Assembly (NCBI GenBank): GCA_963795795.1
Contig: CAWCJS010000034.1
Span: forward strand, 124,001-188,000
Direction: 5' to 3'
Origin: Palsa-504 sp963795795
Lineage (GTDB): Bacteria; Actinomycetota; Actinomycetes; Streptosporangiales; Streptosporangiaceae
DNA: 64,000 nucleotides
Every line of letters starts with the position of its first letter. Positions within the stretch are counted from its first letter, which is position 1. This document shows, piece by piece, positions 17,192-27,718 of this stretch. Position numbers and translations under genes: made by a program. A model generated the notes under the pieces. It was not told where the DNA came from. It made no database searches and was given only the letters and a program-made list of their open reading frames with translations.

Positions 17192-18314
17192 AGCTGGTTC
17201 CGTGCTGGCCCACCAGGTGAGCGTTGACCGCCTGGGCGCGCGGGGCTAGTTCGGGGACCTCGATGACCTTCACGCCCGCCGCGCTGAGCTGTTCGGCGCC
17301 CACGCCCGCGGTGAACAGGGCGGGTTCCCGCCAGGCGAAGACGACCCGCGGGATCCCGGCCGCCACGATGTGCTGGACGCAGGTCACCGGGCGCGACGAG
17401 CGGGCCCCGCAGGGGACCAGCGAGCTGTACAGCGTGGCGCGCTTCAGGCGCCAGTCCGGGCCGAGCTTGCGCAGCGCCACCTCCTCGGCGTGGTCGTGTT
17501 CCTCCTGCTCGCGGGAGAACCCGGTGGCCAGCACCTGGCCGTCTTCGGCCACGATCACCGCCCCGACCGAGAAGGCCGACGGCGAGGGCGGGCAGAGCCG
17601 GGACAGCTCGACCGCCCAGCGCAGGAAGCGCTGATCGGGGCCGCCGGGGCCGAGCAGGTACGTGGATACGACCATGTCGTCGAGGCGGCGGACTTCGGCC
17701 AGGGTCATGGGGTTATCGGGGTCGCTGGGGTTCGGGGGGACATTGAGCCGGGGAGCCGCCGGGTCGGCGACGAAGAACGGGGCCACGGCCAGGTGGAGCT
17801 CGTCGGCCAGGTCACGCGCCAGGAATTCGCCGAGAACGCGGGCTCCGCCCTCGACGAGGAGGCGCAGCATCGCTCGTTCGGACAAATCTGAGAGCAGGAA
17901 ATCGAGGGACAGGGGATCACCGGCGTCGATGAGCACGGCGGCGTCTTGCAGGCGGGCCCGGGCGGCCGCGAGGGCCGGGGTGGCGCAGTAGACCAGCCGG
18001 GGCGCGCCCGGGGTGAAGAACCGGGCCCGGGGGTCCAGGTCGCCGGTGGCCGTCAGGGTCACCCGCGCGGGGTCCTCGGGCAGGCCGCGGGCGGCGCGGC
18101 GGGCGCGGCGGCGCGGGTCGCGGATCAGCAGCCGGGGGTCGTCGGCGCGGATGGTGCCCGCCCCGACCAGGATCGCGTCGAAGCCCGCCCGCACCCCGTC
18201 GACCCGGTCGAGGTCGCCGGGTCCCGACAGGATTAGCCGGCGCGGGCTGGCGTCGTCGAGGTACCCGTCCGCCGAGGTGGCGCAGGACAGGAGCACGTAC
18301 GGGCGGGGCGGCAC
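17172..18314 (-). CDS. RibD-like fusion: reductase domain followed by cytidine-deaminase-like domain (reversed order)
   Basis: About 380 residues starting at GTG 18314 (VPPRPYVLLSCATSADGYL). Residues 1 to about 215 are a RibD C-terminal/dihydrofolate-reductase-like domain (DAILVGAGTIRADDP, LRLLVEGGARVLGEF). Residues about 225-380 are a zinc-dependent deaminase-like domain with HAEE and a PCGARSSRPVTC cluster. Classical RibD has the deaminase first, so the order is reversed. It could act in riboflavin synthesis or on a related nucleotide. No other rib gene is nearby. The stop lies inside the 71-bp repeat. Confidence 0.85.
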   Translation of the reverse strand: MPPRPYVLLSCATSADGYLDDASPRRLILSGPGDLDRVDGVRAGFDAILVGAGTIRADDPRLLIRDPRRRARRAARGLPEDPARVTLTATGDLDPRARFFTPGAPRLVYCATPALAAARARLQDAAVLIDAGDPLSLDFLLSDLSERAMLRLLVEGGARVLGEFLARDLADELHLAVAPFFVADPAAPRLNVPPNPSDPDNPMTLAEVRRLDDMVVSTYLLGPGGPDQRFLRWAVELSRLCPPSPSAFSVGAVIVAEDGQVLATGFSREQEEHDHAEEVALRKLGPDWRLKRATLYSSLVPCGARSSRPVTCVQHIVAAGIPRVVFAWREPALFTAGVGAEQLSAAGVKVIEVPELAPRAQAVNAHLVGQHGTSWAPPGV

Positions 18315-18360
18315 GGCCCAAGCGTAGCCCCGGCCCGGCGGGCGGTGATTTACTGTCACC

Positions 18361-19869
18361 GTGCTTGAGACAGTCAACCCAGCGACCGGTGAAGTGCTCG
18401 CCACCTTCCCCGAGCACGGTCGCCGTGAGGTCGACGCGGCGGTGGCCGCGGCCCGCGAGGCGGCCGGATGGTGGGTCGCGCTCGGCTGGAACGGGCGGCG
18501 GATCCGGCTGCTCGCGTGGAAGTCCTACCTCGTCCGGTACATGGGACGGCTCGCCCAGCTGATGCACGAGGAAACCGGCAAGCCGCTGGACGACGCGAAG
18601 CTCGAGATCATCCTGGCCATCCTGCACATCGACTGGGCGGCCAGGCACGCCCGGCGGGTGCTCCGCCCGCGCCGGGTGCGCAGCGGGCTGGCGGCGATCA
18701 ACCAGGCCTCCACGGTGGAATACCCGCCGGTGGGCGTGGTCGGGGTCATCGGGCCGTGGAACTACCCGGTGTTCACGCCGGTGGGCTCGATCGCCTACGC
18801 GCTGGCGGCCGGGAACGCGGTGGTGTTCAAGCCGTCGGAGCTGACCCCGGCGACCGGGAGCTGGCTGGTCCGGGCGTTCTCCGAGGCGCTGGCGGTGTTC
18901 GGCGAGCCGATGCCCGTGCTGCAGGTCGTCACCGGGTCCGGGTCGACCGGCGAGGCGCTGGCGCGCAGCGGGGTCAGCAAGATCGCCTTCACCGGGTCGG
19001 CGGCTACCGCGCGGAAGGTCATGGCCGCCGCGGCCGACAACCTGACGCCGGTCCTGGCCGAGTGCGGCGGCAAGGACGCCCTCCTGGTCAGCGCGGACGC
19101 CGACCTCGACGCGGCCGCCGACGCCGCCGCCTGGGGGGCGATGTCCAACGCCGGGCAGACCTGCGTCGGGATCGAGCGCGTCTACGTCGCCGACGCCGTG
19201 TACCACTCGTTCCTCGAGCGGCTGACGCAGCGGGTGTCCGGGCTGCGCCCCGGGTCCGACGCCGGGGCGTCCTACGGGCCGATGACGATGCCCGCGCAGT
19301 CGGACATCGTGGCCAAGCACCTGACCGACGCCCTGGCCCGCGGCGGGCGCGCGGTCGTGGGGGGCGTGGACGCGGTGGCGCCGCCGTTTGTGCGGCCGGT
19401 CATTTTGACGGACGTGCCCGAGCACAGCCGGGCGGTGACGGAGGAGACGTTCGGGCCGACGGTCACCGTCACGTCGGTGGTCAACATGGCCGAGGCGGTC
19501 TCGTACGCCAACGCCAGCAAGCTACGGGCTCGGCTCGGCGGTGTTCGCGAAGGATAAGTCCGCGGCGATGTCAGCGCCGCGCGCTCCCTGCGCAGCGGGA
19601 TGACCTCCATCAACTCGGTGATCGGGTTCGCGATCGTCCCCGCGCTGCCGTTCGGGGGGGTGGGGGAATCCGGGTTCGGCCGGATCCACGGCGCCGACGG
19701 GCTGCGGGAGTTCGCCCGGCCCAAGGCCATCACCCGGCAGCGGATGCGGCCGCTGATCAACCTGACCTCGTTCGGGCGGACCGACAAGGACATGCGGCGG
19801 ATCATCACGCTGGTCACGCTCCTGCACGGCCGGCTGTACCGGCCGCGGGGGTCACGCCGGGCCCGGTAG
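18361..19869 (+). pseudogene. Aldehyde dehydrogenase, interrupted by a compensated pair of single-base indels
   Basis: An ALDH-superfamily enzyme starting at GTG 18361. It has GVIGPWNYPVFTP, the glutamate motif LAECGGKD and the catalytic cysteine in NAGQTCVG. An extra C at about 19522 shifts the frame after NASK and creates a stop at 19557. A missing base near 19561 restores the original frame, which reads RSLRSGMTSINSVIGF to a stop at 19869. The total is about 502 residues with a basic C-terminal extension. Oxidises an aldehyde with NAD(P); substrate unknown. Since the two indels cancel within 40 bp, sequence error is likely. Confidence 0.85.
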
Positions 19870-19919
19870 GCCGCTTCGGGCCCGGTAGGCCGCTTCGGGC
19901 CCGGTAGGCCGCTTTCGGG
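19862..19919. repeat. 19-bp tandem repeat, three copies
   Basis: CCCGGTAGGCCGCTTCGGG occurs three times in a row directly at the end of the aldehyde dehydrogenase gene; the third copy has one extra T. The remaining 280 bp to the GMC oxidoreductase hold no gene that I can support. Confidence 0.88.
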
Positions 19920-20132
19920 CTCACTGGGCTCGGTAGGCTCGCAGCGAGGTGGCTAGGCCGCGGTGGGCCGGGTCGCGAGGCCACAGCGGGCTCGTTTTCG
20001 GCGGTGCGGTCGATGTGGTGGCCCGTAGATCGGGCACGCCTCCGGTTGACTTGCCAGGACCCCCGGGCAACCGAATCCCCGTCCCTCCAGCCCCATAACT
20101 TCACATTGACCCCGCCGGTTCTGAATTGCCAG

Positions 20133-20186
20133 TCGATGGGTGTGGCACCGTACCGGGAAGATTGGGTACGGTGCCGCACCCATCGA
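20133..20186. terminator. Long inverted repeat between convergent genes, possible bidirectional terminator
   Basis: Arms of 22 nt (20133-20154 and 20165-20186) pair with a single mismatch around a 10-nt loop (GGGAAGATTG). The hairpin lies between the ends of the convergent aldehyde dehydrogenase and GMC oxidoreductase genes. No clear T-run follows on either strand, so it may act as a factor-assisted or I-shaped terminator. That function is inferred from position. Confidence 0.65.
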
Positions 20187-20198
20187 TTTGAAACGGGC

Positions 20199-21902
20199 CT
20201 AGGCTGCGGTGCCGCCGCGGGCCCTGGACCTGGACCTGCCGGTGGCCTCGGAGGCGGCGATCGCGATGGCGTCGACGGGATCGGCCGGGTCGACCGGGGC
20301 CAGCGGGGCGCGCCCGGCGATCAGGTCGGCGGCGCGCTCGGCGATCGCGATCGTGGGCGCGTTGGTGTTCCCCCTGGGCACGGCGGGCATCACCGACGCG
20401 TCGACCACGCGCAGCCCGGTGACGCCGCGGACCCGCAGCTCGGTGTCGACCACGCTCCACTTCGACTCGCGGCCCATCGCGCAGGTGCCGACCGGGTGGT
20501 AGAGGGTCACCACGCTGGCCCGCACGTAGTCCATGAGCTCCGTGTCGGACCGCAGGTGCGCACCGGGGGCGAGCTCGCTCTTGCAGATGGCCGCCATCGG
20601 CCGGGCCGTCACGAACTCCCTGGTCATCTTGAGGCCCGCCAGGAGCGCCCGGGCGTCCGCGCCGCCGTCGGAGAGGTAGCCGGGGTCGATCGACGGCCGG
20701 TGCCTGGGGTCGGCGCTGCGCAGCCTGATCAGGCCGCGGCTCCGCACGTCCACCAGGCCGACCAGCACCGTCATCGCGCGCTGGGCCGGGTCGGACAGGC
20801 CCTGGTCGCGGTACGGCGCGGGCAGCACGTGGAGCTGCAAGTCCGGCGCGGGCAGCCGCGGCTCGGAGTGCGCGAAGCCGCCTGCCTCCGCCACGTTGCT
20901 GGCCAGCGGGCCGCGGTGGGTCAGCTGCCACTGCAGCGCGGCCGCGTTGCCGCCCTTCTCCCACAGGCCGCGCAGCCTCGGCGTCGACCAGATGACCGGC
21001 AGCACGGGATGGTCGGACAGGTTCGCGCCGACGCCCGGGCTGTCTACCTCCACGCTGATGCCCGATTCGATCAGGTGGTCGCCCGGGCCGATGCCGGACA
21101 GCATGAGCAGCTGCGGGCTGTTGACCGCGCCGCCGCACAGGATGACCTCCGCGTTGGCGCGCGCGGTCTCGGTCTCGCCCTGGCGCAGGTAGGTCACGCC
21201 GGTGGCCCGGCTGCCGTTCAGCAGGACCCTGGTGACGAGGGCTTCGGTGTGGACGGTGAGGTTCGGCCTGGACATGGCCGGGTGCAGGTACGCCGTGGCG
21301 GCGCTGCAGCGCCGCCCGTCGCGCTGGGTGAGCTGGTACCAGCCGACGCCGTCCTGGCGCGGGCCGTTGAAGTCGGAGTTGGCCGCCGCGCCCTGCTCCT
21401 GCGCCGCCGCGATGAAGGCCTCGCACGCCGCGGACTTGTACCGCGGGTCGCTGACTCGGAGCGGGCCGCCGACGCCGTGGTACGCCGACGCGCCGCGCGA
21501 GTTGTCCTCGGCCCTGCGGAAGTAGGGCAGGAGGTCCTCGTACCCCCAGCCCGTGCAGCCGTACTCGTCCCGCCAGGTCTGGTAGTCGTAGCGGTTGCCG
21601 CGCATGTAGATCATGGCGTTGATCGAGGACGAGCCGCCCAGGACCTTGCCCCGCGGCCAGTAGATCGAGCGCCCGCCCGCGCGGTGCTGCGGGACGGTCG
21701 TGTAGTTCCAGTCGTAGGCGCTCTGGAACAGCCGGGTCACCGCCGCCGGGGCGTGGATCTCGTCGGCGTCGTCGGCCGGGCCGGCCTCCAGCAGCAGGAC
21801 GCTCATGCCGGGATCGGCGGACAGCCGCGACGCGAGGACGCACCCCGCGCTTCCGGCCCCGACGATGATGTAGTCATACTCGCGGCGGTCTGGCTCAGAC
21901 AC
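20199..21902 (-). CDS. GMC-family flavin oxidoreductase (choline dehydrogenase-like)
   Basis: A 567-residue GMC oxidoreductase starting at GTG 21902. The FAD-binding Rossmann motif is DYIIVGAGSAGCVLASRL near the N-terminus. GMC signatures are RGKVLGGSSSINAMIYMRG and GAVNSPQLLMLSGIG. The catalytic His/Asn region is LYHPVGTCAMG ... GNTNAPTIAIAERAADLI. It probably oxidises an alcohol; choline dehydrogenase and alkanol dehydrogenase types look alike here. The C-terminus carries about 40 additional residues rich in Ala, Pro and Arg. No betaine genes are adjacent. Confidence 0.92.
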   Translation of the reverse strand: MSEPDRREYDYIIVGAGSAGCVLASRLSADPGMSVLLLEAGPADDADEIHAPAAVTRLFQSAYDWNYTTVPQHRAGGRSIYWPRGKVLGGSSSINAMIYMRGNRYDYQTWRDEYGCTGWGYEDLLPYFRRAEDNSRGASAYHGVGGPLRVSDPRYKSAACEAFIAAAQEQGAAANSDFNGPRQDGVGWYQLTQRDGRRCSAATAYLHPAMSRPNLTVHTEALVTRVLLNGSRATGVTYLRQGETETARANAEVILCGGAVNSPQLLMLSGIGPGDHLIESGISVEVDSPGVGANLSDHPVLPVIWSTPRLRGLWEKGGNAAALQWQLTHRGPLASNVAEAGGFAHSEPRLPAPDLQLHVLPAPYRDQGLSDPAQRAMTVLVGLVDVRSRGLIRLRSADPRHRPSIDPGYLSDGGADARALLAGLKMTREFVTARPMAAICKSELAPGAHLRSDTELMDYVRASVVTLYHPVGTCAMGRESKWSVVDTELRVRGVTGLRVVDASVMPAVPRGNTNAPTIAIAERAADLIAGRAPLAPVDPADPVDAIAIAASEATGRSRSRARGGTAA

Positions 21903-21956
21903 AAAGGGAACAATAACGTGCCGCGGCCGGGTCGGCCAAAGGATCTCCAGGCTGCC

Positions 21957-22139
21957 CTATTTAGCGTTGACGCCGCGCAGGACCCGGCGCCAGAATCCCC
22001 GGGTCCGCACGCGCGCCAGCCGCAGGCCGACGGGCAGCTTGGGATACGCCCCATGAATGCACCGGCCCTGGAGGCCCGGGATCAGGCAGCTCCCAGGGCA
22101 GTCGCCATAGCAGTGACGACAGTGACCGCTGGCCGGCAT
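21957..22139 (-). CDS. Small cysteine-rich protein (60 residues), unknown function
   Basis: ATG at 22139 has a strong ribosome binding site (AGGAGGA four bases upstream). The protein begins MPASGHCRHCYGDCPGSCLI and then GLQGRCIH: five cysteines and three histidines in the first 34 residues. The C-terminal half is basic with a Trp (RVRTRGFWRRVLRGV). The spacing would suit zinc or iron-sulfur binding. It is upstream of, and in the same direction as, the GMC oxidoreductase, 54 bp away. I do not recognise a named family. Confidence 0.68.
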   Translation of the reverse strand: MPASGHCRHCYGDCPGSCLIPGLQGRCIHGAYPKLPVGLRLARVRTRGFWRRVLRGVNAK

Positions 22140-22230
22140 GTCTCCTCCTGTCCACGGTGATGGTAACCGTCGGGGGCCCACCGCCCCCGACCGGCACCGC
22201 ATCGGCCGGACCCTCAACTAGGGTGGGTTC

Positions 22231-22827
22231 ATGTCCCGTGAGCGCCGCGAGAACCCCGTCGTGCTGTCCCGTATCTACACGCGTACGGGCGACGACGGGA
22301 CGACCGCGCTGGCCGACGGCAGCCGGACGGCCAAGACCGACTCGCGGCTGGCCGCCTACGCCGACGTGGACGAGGCGAACTGCGCGATCGGCGTGGCGAT
22401 CACCTTCGGCGAGCTGCCCGCGGACATCTCCGGGCTCCTGTCGCGGGTGCAGAACGAACTCTTCGACCTCGGCGCCGACCTGGCCAACCCGGTCACCGAC
22501 GACCCGCCGTACCCGCCGCTGCGGATCGAGGAGGCCTACATCACCCGGCTGGAGCAGGAGTGCGACGCGTACAACGAGGACCTGCCGACGCTCCGCAGTT
22601 TCCTGCTGCCGGGCGGGAGCCCGGGATCGACGCTGCTGCACGTGGCGCGGACGGTGACCCGCCGGGCCGAGCGCAGCGCGTGGGCCGCGGCGGCCGAGTA
22701 CGGCGACTCGGTCAGCCCGCTGCCCGCCCGCTACCTGAACCGGCTCTCCGACCTGCTGTTCATCCTGGCCCGGTCGGCCAACGCGGGACACGGTGACGTG
22801 CTCTGGAAGCCGGGCGGCGACCGCTAG
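22231..22827 (+). CDS. Cob(I)alamin adenosyltransferase, PduO type
   Basis: A 198-residue PduO-type corrinoid adenosyltransferase, making adenosylcobalamin from cob(I)alamin and ATP. The ATP-binding N-terminus is LSRIYTRTGDDGTTALADGSRTAKTD, followed by the helix YADVDEANCAIG and FLLPGGSPGS. RRAER and YLNRLSDLLFILAR complete the active-site region. ATG at 22231 follows a start-distal GGGTGGG. The 3' end overlaps the convergent DUF2550 gene by four bases. In actinobacteria this gene is commonly next to the atp operon. Confidence 0.95.
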   Translation: MSRERRENPVVLSRIYTRTGDDGTTALADGSRTAKTDSRLAAYADVDEANCAIGVAITFGELPADISGLLSRVQNELFDLGADLANPVTDDPPYPPLRIEEAYITRLEQECDAYNEDLPTLRSFLLPGGSPGSTLLHVARTVTRRAERSAWAAAAEYGDSVSPLPARYLNRLSDLLFILARSANAGHGDVLWKPGGDR

Positions 22828-23267
22828 AAGGGGACGCCCAGGTGGGAGCCGGGCGGTGCCGCCTCCAGCCAGGACAGCAGGCCGGTGAGGGCCGACTCGC
22901 CGAGGGCTAGCTCGACCGAGCCGGCGTCGCCGAAGCTGAACTCCACCACGATCATGCCGGGGCCCAGGATGGACGCCTCGGCGTCGGTGGGCATCCGGCG
23001 GGACACGACGGAAAGGTCACGGCGGGGGAAGACCGCTTCGGGGCGCATCGAGACCCCGAACACGCCGAACCAGTTGAGTTCCTCGCGCTGGTAGGACGCC
23101 ACGCCGAGGCGCCAGGAGCCGCCCGGCTCGCGCAGGCCGCACTCGACCGTGCCGCCGCCGCGCTCCAGCAGGTACCGGCGGGCGGCGATCCCGACGGCGG
23201 CCAGGACCAGGATCATCAGGAAGGCGGCGAAGAGCCAGGCGGCATCGAGCGCCAGCGCTTCGCCCAC
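22824..23267 (-). CDS. DUF2550 membrane protein
   Basis: A 147-residue protein with one N-terminal transmembrane helix (WLFAAFLMILVLAAVGIAARRYLL) and a soluble domain with GTVECGLR and WRLGVASYQREELNWF. This matches the DUF2550 family, conserved directly downstream of atpC in actinobacteria. It follows atpC by 9 bp and is probably part of the ATP synthase transcript. Function is not established. Confidence 0.9.
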   Translation of the reverse strand: MGEALALDAAWLFAAFLMILVLAAVGIAARRYLLERGGGTVECGLREPGGSWRLGVASYQREELNWFGVFGVSMRPEAVFPRRDLSVVSRRMPTDAEASILGPGMIVVEFSFGDAGSVELALGESALTGLLSWLEAAPPGSHLGVPF

Positions 23268-23276
23268 TCCTGCGGC

Positions 23277-23654
23277 CTAGCCGCCCGCGGCGCGCAGCCG
23301 CGCCTTCGCGTACTTGGCGTCGGCGGAATCCTCGCCACCGGAGGCCTCGGCCTCCGCGCTGGTCAGCTCGCGCCGCGTCTCCTCGAGGTCGATCTCGTCG
23401 CTGAGCTGAGCCTGGGCCGCCAGGATCGACACCTGGTCGTTGGCCACGGAGAGGAACCCGCCGCTGACCGCGGCCTGGATTCCGCCGTCATCGGTCAGGA
23501 TCTCGACCACACTGCCCTCGGCCAGGATGCCGAACACCGGCGAGTGCCCGGAAAGGACGCCGATGTCGCCCTCGGTGGTCTTCGCGATCACCGTCCGCGC
23601 CACGCCCGACCACAGCTCGCGGTCGGGTACTACGAGCGATACCCGCAGTGTCAC
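23277..23654 (-). CDS. atpC: ATP synthase F1 subunit epsilon
   Basis: The 125-residue epsilon subunit, part of the central stalk, contains LRVSLVVPDRELWSG at its N-terminus, IGVLSGHSPVFGILAEG, and a C-terminal helical hairpin (LEETRRELTSAEAEA). GTG at 23654 overlaps the atpD stop by 4 bp (GTGA), indicating coupling. It is the last F1 gene of the operon. Confidence 0.96.
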   Translation of the reverse strand: MTLRVSLVVPDRELWSGVARTVIAKTTEGDIGVLSGHSPVFGILAEGSVVEILTDDGGIQAAVSGGFLSVANDQVSILAAQAQLSDEIDLEETRRELTSAEAEASGGEDSADAKYAKARLRAAGG

Positions 23655-25102
23655 CGCTCCAGCTCCCTGGCCTTCTTCTCCACGTCCTCGATCCCGCCGA
23701 CCATGTAGAACGCCTGCTCGGGCAGGTTGTCGTACTTGCCCTCGCTGATCGCCTTGAACGAGGAGATCGTCTCCTCCAGCGGGGTGAAGACGCCCGGCTG
23801 GCCGGTGAACTGCTCGGCCACGTACATGGGCTGGGACAGGAACCGCTCGATCCGCCTGGCCCGCTGGACGGTGATCTTGTCCTCCTCGCCGAGCTCGTCG
23901 ACACCGAGGATGGCGATGATGTCCTGCAGCTCCTTGTACCGCTGCAGGATCCGCTGCACCTCGCGGGCCACGTTGTAGTGGTCCTGGCCGATGTACCTGG
24001 CGTCAAGGATCCGTGACGTGGAGTCTAGCGGGTCGACCGCCGGGTAGATCCCCTTCTCGGTGATGGCCCGGGACAGCGTGGTCGTCGCGTCGAGGTGGGC
24101 GAACACGTTGTGGGGCGCGGGGTCCGTGATGTCGTCGGCGGGCACGTAGATGGCCTGCATGGACGTGATCGAGTGACCGCGGGTGGAGGTGATCCGCTCC
24201 TGCAGCTGGCCCATCTCGTCGGCCAGCGTCGGCTGGTACCCCACCGCCGACGGCATCCGGCCCAGCAGCGTGGATACCTCCGAGCCGGCCTGGGTGAAGC
24301 GGAAGATGTTGTCGATGAACAGCAGCACGTCCTGGCCCTGCACGTCGCGGAAGTACTCGGCCATGGTCAGCGCGGACAGGCCGACGCGGAGCCGGGTGCC
24401 CGGCGGCTCGTCCATCTGGCCGAACACCAGGGCGGTGTCCGCGATGACCCCGGACTCGCTCATCTCCAGGAACAGGTCGTTGCCCTCGCGGGTCCGCTCC
24501 CCCACCCCGGCGAAGACCGAGACGCCGCCGAAGTTCTGCGCCACCCGGCGGATCATCTCCTGGATGAGCACGGTCTTGCCGACGCCGGCCCCGCCGAACA
24601 GCCCGATCTTCCCGCCTCGGACGTACGGGGTGAGCAGGTCGATGACCTTGATGCCGGTGACGAACATCTCGGTCCGCGGCTCGAGCTGGTCCAGCGGCGG
24701 CGGGTCGCGGTGGATCGGCCACCGCTCGGTGATGTCCAGGGAGGAGGTCGGCACGTCGAGCGACTCGCCCAGGGCGTTGAACACGTGCCCCTTGGTCACG
24801 TCCCCGACCGGCACCTCGATCGGCGCGCCGGTGTTGGTCACCTCGGCGCCCCGCACCAGGCCGTCGGTGGGCTGCATCGAGATCGCGCGCACGATGTTGT
24901 CGCCGATGTGCTGCTCGACCTCGAGCGTCAGCATCCGGGTCTCGTCCCCCAGCACCACGTTCACGTGCAGCGCGTAGTAGATCTCCGGCATGTGCTCCGC
25001 CGGGAACTCCACGTCCACGACGGGGCCGATGACCCTGGCGACACGGCCGGTCCCCGCGGCGGCCTCGCCGCTGGCGGGTGAGCTTTCTACGGTCGCAGTC
25101 AT
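23651..25102 (-). CDS. atpD: ATP synthase F1 subunit beta
   Basis: The 483-residue catalytic beta subunit. It has Walker A GGAGVGKT, Walker B VLLFIDNIFRFTQAGSE, and the DELSEED-region equivalent GVDELGEEDKITVQRARR. The N-terminal tail before GRVARVIGPVVDVEFP is about 20 residues. The gene is complete and intact, 16 bp from atpG and overlapping atpC. Confidence 0.98.
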   Translation of the reverse strand: MTATVESSPASGEAAAGTGRVARVIGPVVDVEFPAEHMPEIYYALHVNVVLGDETRMLTLEVEQHIGDNIVRAISMQPTDGLVRGAEVTNTGAPIEVPVGDVTKGHVFNALGESLDVPTSSLDITERWPIHRDPPPLDQLEPRTEMFVTGIKVIDLLTPYVRGGKIGLFGGAGVGKTVLIQEMIRRVAQNFGGVSVFAGVGERTREGNDLFLEMSESGVIADTALVFGQMDEPPGTRLRVGLSALTMAEYFRDVQGQDVLLFIDNIFRFTQAGSEVSTLLGRMPSAVGYQPTLADEMGQLQERITSTRGHSITSMQAIYVPADDITDPAPHNVFAHLDATTTLSRAITEKGIYPAVDPLDSTSRILDARYIGQDHYNVAREVQRILQRYKELQDIIAILGVDELGEEDKITVQRARRIERFLSQPMYVAEQFTGQPGVFTPLEETISSFKAISEGKYDNLPEQAFYMVGGIEDVEKKARELER

Positions 25103-25118
25103 GTCTAGGCGTTCCTCA

Positions 25119-26024
25119 CTAACTCGTCGCGCTCGCGTCGGCCAGCGCGTTGGCGCCGCCGACGATCTCGCTGATTTCCTGGGTGATCTCGGCCTGCCGT
25201 GCGTTGTTCGCCTCGCGGGTCAGCGTCTCGAGCAGGTCGTTCGCGTTGTCGGTGGCGGCCTTCATCGCGCGCCGGCGCGAGGCCAGCTCGGCCGCGGCCG
25301 CCTCGAGCAGCGCGTAGAAGATCCGGCTCGCCACGTACTGCGGCATCAGGGCGTCGAGCACCTCGGGCGGGCCCGGCTCGAACTCGTACTGCGGCAGCGG
25401 TCCGGTCGGGCTCGGCTCGTCGGTCTCCTCGATCTCAAGGGGCAGGAGCCTGCGCACCGCGGGCCGCTGGGTCAGCATCGACACGAACTCGGTGCCCACC
25501 AGGTGGATCTCGTCCACCTTGCTGGCATCTTCGGCACTGAACGCCGCGAGCAGGGCGTCCGCGATCGCCTTGGCGTCCCGGTACCGCGGGGTGGCGGAGA
25601 AGCCGCTCCACGACCCGGCCAGCTCCAGCTCGCGGAACCGGTGCCAGCCGATGCCCTTGCGGCCGGCTACGTACAGGACCGGCTCCACGCCCCGCTCCCG
25701 CAGCAGCTGCCGCAGCTTGGCCGCCTCGCGCAGGACGTTGGAGTTGTAGGCGCCGGCGAAACCCTGGTCGCTGGTCAAGATGAGCACCGCGGCCCGGGTC
25801 GGGCGCAGCGGTTCGGTCGTGAACGGGTGGGTGATGTTGGACGAGCGGCTGACCACCGCCTCCACCGCCCGCGTGAGCTCCCGCGCGTACGGCTCGGCGG
25901 CGCGCTGCTGCTGCTGCGCCCTGACGATCCGCGACGACGCGATCAGCTCCTGGGCACGGGTGATCTTGGAGATGGACCTGACGGTGCCGATCCGCCGCCT
26001 GACCAGGCGAAGCTGCGCTCCCAT
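25119..26024 (-). CDS. atpG: ATP synthase F1 subunit gamma
   Basis: The 301-residue rotor subunit. The N-terminal helix LRLVRRRIGTVRSISKITRA and the C-terminal signature EITQEISEIVGGANAL are conserved and form the coiled coil inside the alpha3beta3 ring. The central Rossmann-like part includes SDQGFAGAYNSNVLR. It lies 3 bp downstream of atpA. Confidence 0.97.
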   Translation of the reverse strand: MGAQLRLVRRRIGTVRSISKITRAQELIASSRIVRAQQQQRAAEPYARELTRAVEAVVSRSSNITHPFTTEPLRPTRAAVLILTSDQGFAGAYNSNVLREAAKLRQLLRERGVEPVLYVAGRKGIGWHRFRELELAGSWSGFSATPRYRDAKAIADALLAAFSAEDASKVDEIHLVGTEFVSMLTQRPAVRRLLPLEIEETDEPSPTGPLPQYEFEPGPPEVLDALMPQYVASRIFYALLEAAAAELASRRRAMKAATDNANDLLETLTREANNARQAEITQEISEIVGGANALADASATS

Positions 26025-26027
26025 GAC

Positions 26028-27680
<1,653 letters not shown>

Positions 27681-27718
27681 TGCCCTGCCTGTCTTGTCGG
27701 ATTCGTGGCGCTGGCACG

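Noticed and set aside
20004..22160. Very long plus-strand frame antisense to the GMC oxidoreductase
   Set aside because: The minus-strand reading has complete GMC motifs; the plus frame is low-complexity and only open because of high GC.
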